The notes beneath the pieces were generated by a model. That model worked only from the letters and a program-made list of their open reading frames with translations, did not search any database and was not told where the DNA came from. A stretch of DNA of 8,942 bases, from assembly GCA_902784015.1 (NCBI GenBank), contig CACZTC010000020.1, positions 1 to 8,942 of the forward strand. The letters run 5' to 3'. Below, piece by piece: positions 6,768 to 8,942 of the stretch (position 1 is the first letter of the stretch; every line of letters starts with the position of its first letter). This DNA comes from an uncultured Erysipelotrichaceae bacterium (GTDB lineage: Bacteria; Bacillota_I; Bacilli_A; Erysipelotrichales; Erysipelotrichaceae). The translations under genes and the position numbers were made by a program.

Positions 6768-7432
6768 TGGGTAAGTCAATACTAGAAGTATTTTTAGAAT
6801 ATTGGCCAATCTTTCTTAAAGGTCTAATTGGTACTTTAAGATATGCTTTTATTGCGGTATTTCTAGGTAGTATATTAGGTGCGCTTGTTGCATTTTTACA
6901 TCTTAGTAAAAATAAACTATTATCTTCTATCGCTAAGATATATGTAAATGTTTTAAGAGGAACACCATTATTAGTACAAATGTATATAGCTTATTATTTT
7001 ATTCCTATGGCTATACCTATCTTAAATAATGTTGATGTTGTTTATTTTGTATTATTAGCACTTATCTTAAATTCCAGCGCTTATGTAGGTGAAATTATTA
7101 GAGGTGGTATCAATTCAATTGAGAAAGGTCAAATTGAAGCAGCGCGATCATTAGGTATGTCCAATAAGAATTGCATGATGAAAATAGTATTACCTCAAGC
7201 TATTAAAAATATCTTACCTGCTTTAGGTAATGAATATATTGCGATGATTAAAGAGACTTCATTAGCTGGTACATTTATGTTGTATGAATTAATGTATACA
7301 AGAACATTATTAGCTAATAAATATCTTATTTGGCAACCATTATTCATCATCGCAGGAATATATTTAATTGTTACCTTAGTATTATCATCTTTAGTTTCCT
7401 TATTAGAAAAGAGGTTGAGAGTCAGTGAGTGA
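6767..7432 (+). CDS. Polar amino-acid ABC transporter permease (HisM/GlnP type)
   Basis: Inner-membrane channel subunit, 221 residues, the usual length. Hydrophobic spans are visible near residues 15-47, 56-87, 91-110 and 186-213. The family segment LRGTPLLVQ is at 63-71. The EAA loop that docks on the ATPase begins at Glu124 (EAARSLGMS, then [15 protein letters not shown], 142-156). With a single permease gene in the operon, a homodimer is expected. Its ATG overlaps the last base of the binding-protein stop (TAATG), and its end overlaps the ATPase start by 8 nt, so the three products are probably made by coupled translation. Confidence 0.96.
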   Translation: MGKSILEVFLEYWPIFLKGLIGTLRYAFIAVFLGSILGALVAFLHLSKNKLLSSIAKIYVNVLRGTPLLVQMYIAYYFIPMAIPILNNVDVVYFVLLALILNSSAYVGEIIRGGINSIEKGQIEAARSLGMSNKNCMMKIVLPQAIKNILPALGNEYIAMIKETSLAGTFMLYELMYTRTLLANKYLIWQPLFIIAGIYLIVTLVLSSLVSLLEKRLRVSE

Positions 7433-8171
7433 GAATAGAATACCTTTAATTGAAACAAGAAATTTATATAAAAGATTTGGTGAATTAAATGTTTTAAATG
7501 GGATAAGCGAAACAATATATAAAGGTGAAGTTGTCACTATTATTGGACCAAGTGGCGGAGGTAAATCTACTTTTTTAAGGTGTCTTAATTTATTGGAAGA
7601 GCCAAGTAGCGGGGAAGTAATATTTGAAGGTAATATCTTAGATGTTAATAGTACTGATTTAAATAAACATAGACAAAAAATAGGTATGGTTTTCCAACAA
7701 TTCAATGTCTTTCCACATTTAACAGTCATGGATAATATAACCATAACGCCTATTTTAGAAAAAAAGATTAATAAGGTAGAAGCAGAAAAAAGAGCTAAAG
7801 AATTATTAGAGATGGTAGGCTTAGAAGATAAAGCTTTAGAATATCCTAATAAATTATCAGGTGGTCAAAAACAAAGACTGGCAATCGTTAGAGCTTTAGC
7901 TATGGATCCTGATGTAATGTTATTTGATGAGCCAACTAGTGCTTTAGATCCCGAAATGGTTAAAGGTGTTCTTGAAGTAATCCAAGCTTTAGCAGAATCT
8001 GGAATGACATGCGTAATTGTGACGCATGAAATGGGATTTGCGAAAAAAGTTAGTGATCGAGTTTTATTTATTGATGAAGGAATAGTTAAAGAATCTGGCA
8101 ATCCAATTGATTTCTTTGAGAATCCTCAAAATCCAAGAACGAAGGAATTTTTAGCTCAAGTTATGTATTAA
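7425..8171 (+). CDS. Polar amino-acid ABC transporter ATP-binding protein (GlnQ/ArtP/HisP type)
   Basis: Cytoplasmic ATPase that drives import, 248 residues. Motifs in order: Walker [10 protein letters not shown] (41-49), Q-loop with QQFNVFP (91-97), signature LSGGQKQR (144-151), Walker B VMLFDEP (164-170), D-loop SALD, and switch His201 in THEMGFA. The start is GTG at 7425, preceded by an AGAGG-type site near 7410-7414 and lying inside the end of the permease gene. The C-terminal [14 protein letters not shown] is typical of this transporter class. The sequence alone does not reveal the amino acid; the T-box points to arginine. Confidence 0.97.
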   Translation: MSENRIPLIETRNLYKRFGELNVLNGISETIYKGEVVTIIGPSGGGKSTFLRCLNLLEEPSSGEVIFEGNILDVNSTDLNKHRQKIGMVFQQFNVFPHLTVMDNITITPILEKKINKVEAEKRAKELLEMVGLEDKALEYPNKLSGGQKQRLAIVRALAMDPDVMLFDEPTSALDPEMVKGVLEVIQALAESGMTCVIVTHEMGFAKKVSDRVLFIDEGIVKESGNPIDFFENPQNPRTKEFLAQVMY

Positions 8172-8211
8172 TAATATATTATGGTACGATTATTCAGGAA
8201 GGTGATTAATT

Positions 8212-8942
8212 ATGAATAATTTTATGCATTATATACCGACAAAATTATATTTTGGTAAAGGTCAAATTGAAGTATTAAATGAAGTCTTAGAAGTTTATGG
8301 TAAAAAGGTTTTATTAGTATATGGTGGCGGTTCTATTAAAAAGATAGGACTTTATGATAAAGTCATGGATATCCTAAATAATAATGGCTATATGGTTGTT
8401 GAGTGTGGAGGGGTAGAACCTAATCCACGTATTGAAACAGTTGAAAAGGGCTCTAAATTATGTAAAGAAAACGATATCGATGTTGTTTTAGCAGTTGGTG
8501 GGGGATCAACAATCGACTGCGCTAAAGCAATTTGCGTTGGGGCTTTTTTTGAAGGAGATGATTATTGGGATATAGTTAGTAAACCAAAGCGTGGGGCTAA
8601 AGCTTTACCTTTAGTTGATATATTAACGCTCAGCGCAACTGGAAGCGAATTCGATAATGGGGGTGTTATTACTAATTTAAAAACTAATGATAAACAAGGA
8701 GTAGGATTAACTTTCCCATCAGTATCAATATGTGATCCTGAATATACATATAGTGTTAGCCCATATCAAACAGCAGCAGGTTCAGCTGATATTATGAGTC
8801 ATGTCATGGAAGGATATTTTTCAAAAGAATCTTCAGATGTTTCTGATGGTCTAGCTGAAGCTTTATTAAAAACAGTTATAAATAATCTTCCCAAAGCTTT
8901 AGATAATCCTAATGATTATGAGGCTAGAGCTAATCTAATGTG
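8212..8942 (+). CDS. Iron-dependent alcohol dehydrogenase, BDH type (5' part, cut by the window edge)
   Basis: Start of a type III (iron-type) alcohol dehydrogenase resembling NAD(P)H-dependent butanol dehydrogenases (YugJ/BdhA). It would reduce aldehydes to alcohols in the cytoplasm to recycle NAD(P)H. The frame stays open for 243 codons to the right edge, out of about 385 expected. Visible are the N-terminal YIPTKLYFGKGQIE (7-20), YGGGSIKK (37-44), the nucleotide-binding GGGSTIDCAKAI (97-108), and TLSATGSEFDNGGVI (139-153). ADIMSHVMEGYF (192-203) contains the first two metal ligands, Asp193 and His197; the remaining two histidines lie beyond the edge. The ATG is supported by AGGAAGGTGAT at 8196-8206. 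It begins 40 bases after the ATPase stop with no terminator between, so readthrough from the T-box unit is possible. Coenzyme and substrate cannot be assigned. Confidence 0.93.
   Translation, partial: MNNFMHYIPTKLYFGKGQIEVLNEVLEVYGKKVLLVYGGGSIKKIGLYDKVMDILNNNGYMVVECGGVEPNPRIETVEKGSKLCKENDIDVVLAVGGGSTIDCAKAICVGAFFEGDDYWDIVSKPKRGAKALPLVDILTLSATGSEFDNGGVITNLKTNDKQGVGLTFPSVSICDPEYTYSVSPYQTAAGSADIMSHVMEGYFSKESSDVSDGLAEALLKTVINNLPKALDNPNDYEARANLM

Noticed and set aside
7195..8101. Reverse open frames within the permease and ATPase genes
   Set aside because: The + strand carries complete ABC motifs throughout; the reverse frames are shadows without supporting ribosome sites.
1..8942. CRISPR arrays, insertion sequences, tRNA or rRNA genes, phage or defence genes
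   Set aside because: No direct-repeat arrays, transposase motifs, terminal inverted repeats, cloverleaf sequences or defence-type domains were seen on either strand; apart from the T-box unit the window looks like ordinary metabolic chromosome.

Overview
The window is AT-rich DNA that reads as a low-GC Bacillota (Firmicute) chromosome. Four features point that way: a textbook T-box leader, AGGAGG-type ribosome sites, a Gram-positive-style lipoprotein binding protein in place of a periplasmic one, and PlsY. UGA is used as a stop (ttcA, permease) and Trp is encoded by UGG, so the code is the standard one, not the Mycoplasma code. The Fe-S hydratase and an iron-type alcohol dehydrogenase suit an anaerobic fermenter. 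I cannot name a genus.

Layout: (1) Positions 37-3226, + strand: an NAD-type isocitrate dehydrogenase gene overlaps a 730-residue aconitase-family gene. Together they form the citrate to 2-oxoglutarate arm that would feed glutamate synthesis. A gene to the left probably belongs to the same operon, but only its stop codon is inside. (2) Positions 3223-5460, - strand: a tight three-gene operon read leftward, ttcA-like tRNA thiolase, then plsY, then an esterase-D-type alpha/beta hydrolase. Its last stop codon overlaps the aconitase stop on the other strand. (3) Positions 5461-5816: a divergent control region with no gene. It holds a near-consensus sigma-A promoter and a complete terminator-type T-box riboswitch. 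The specifier reads best as CGC (Arg), and the T-box UGGU suggests a tRNA with A at position 73. (4) Positions 5817-8171, + strand: a T-box-controlled polar amino-acid ABC importer (lipoprotein binding protein, permease, ATPase), with the genes overlapping by 1 and 8 nt. (5) Position 8212 to the right edge: the first 243 codons of an iron-dependent (BDH-type) alcohol dehydrogenase, with no visible terminator separating it from the transporter.

The transporter unit has a simple logic: uncharged tRNA (most likely tRNA-Arg) would bind the leader, stabilise the antiterminator and allow transcription of an uptake system for that amino acid. The most unusual detail is just after the terminator. The first start codon, with a near-perfect Shine-Dalgarno, opens a 20-codon extension beginning MKARRRR (codons CGA CGA CGA AGA). 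It is in frame with a second good ribosome site and start that gives a normal lipoprotein signal peptide. This could be a second, translational layer of arginine sensing, or only an unusual N-terminus.
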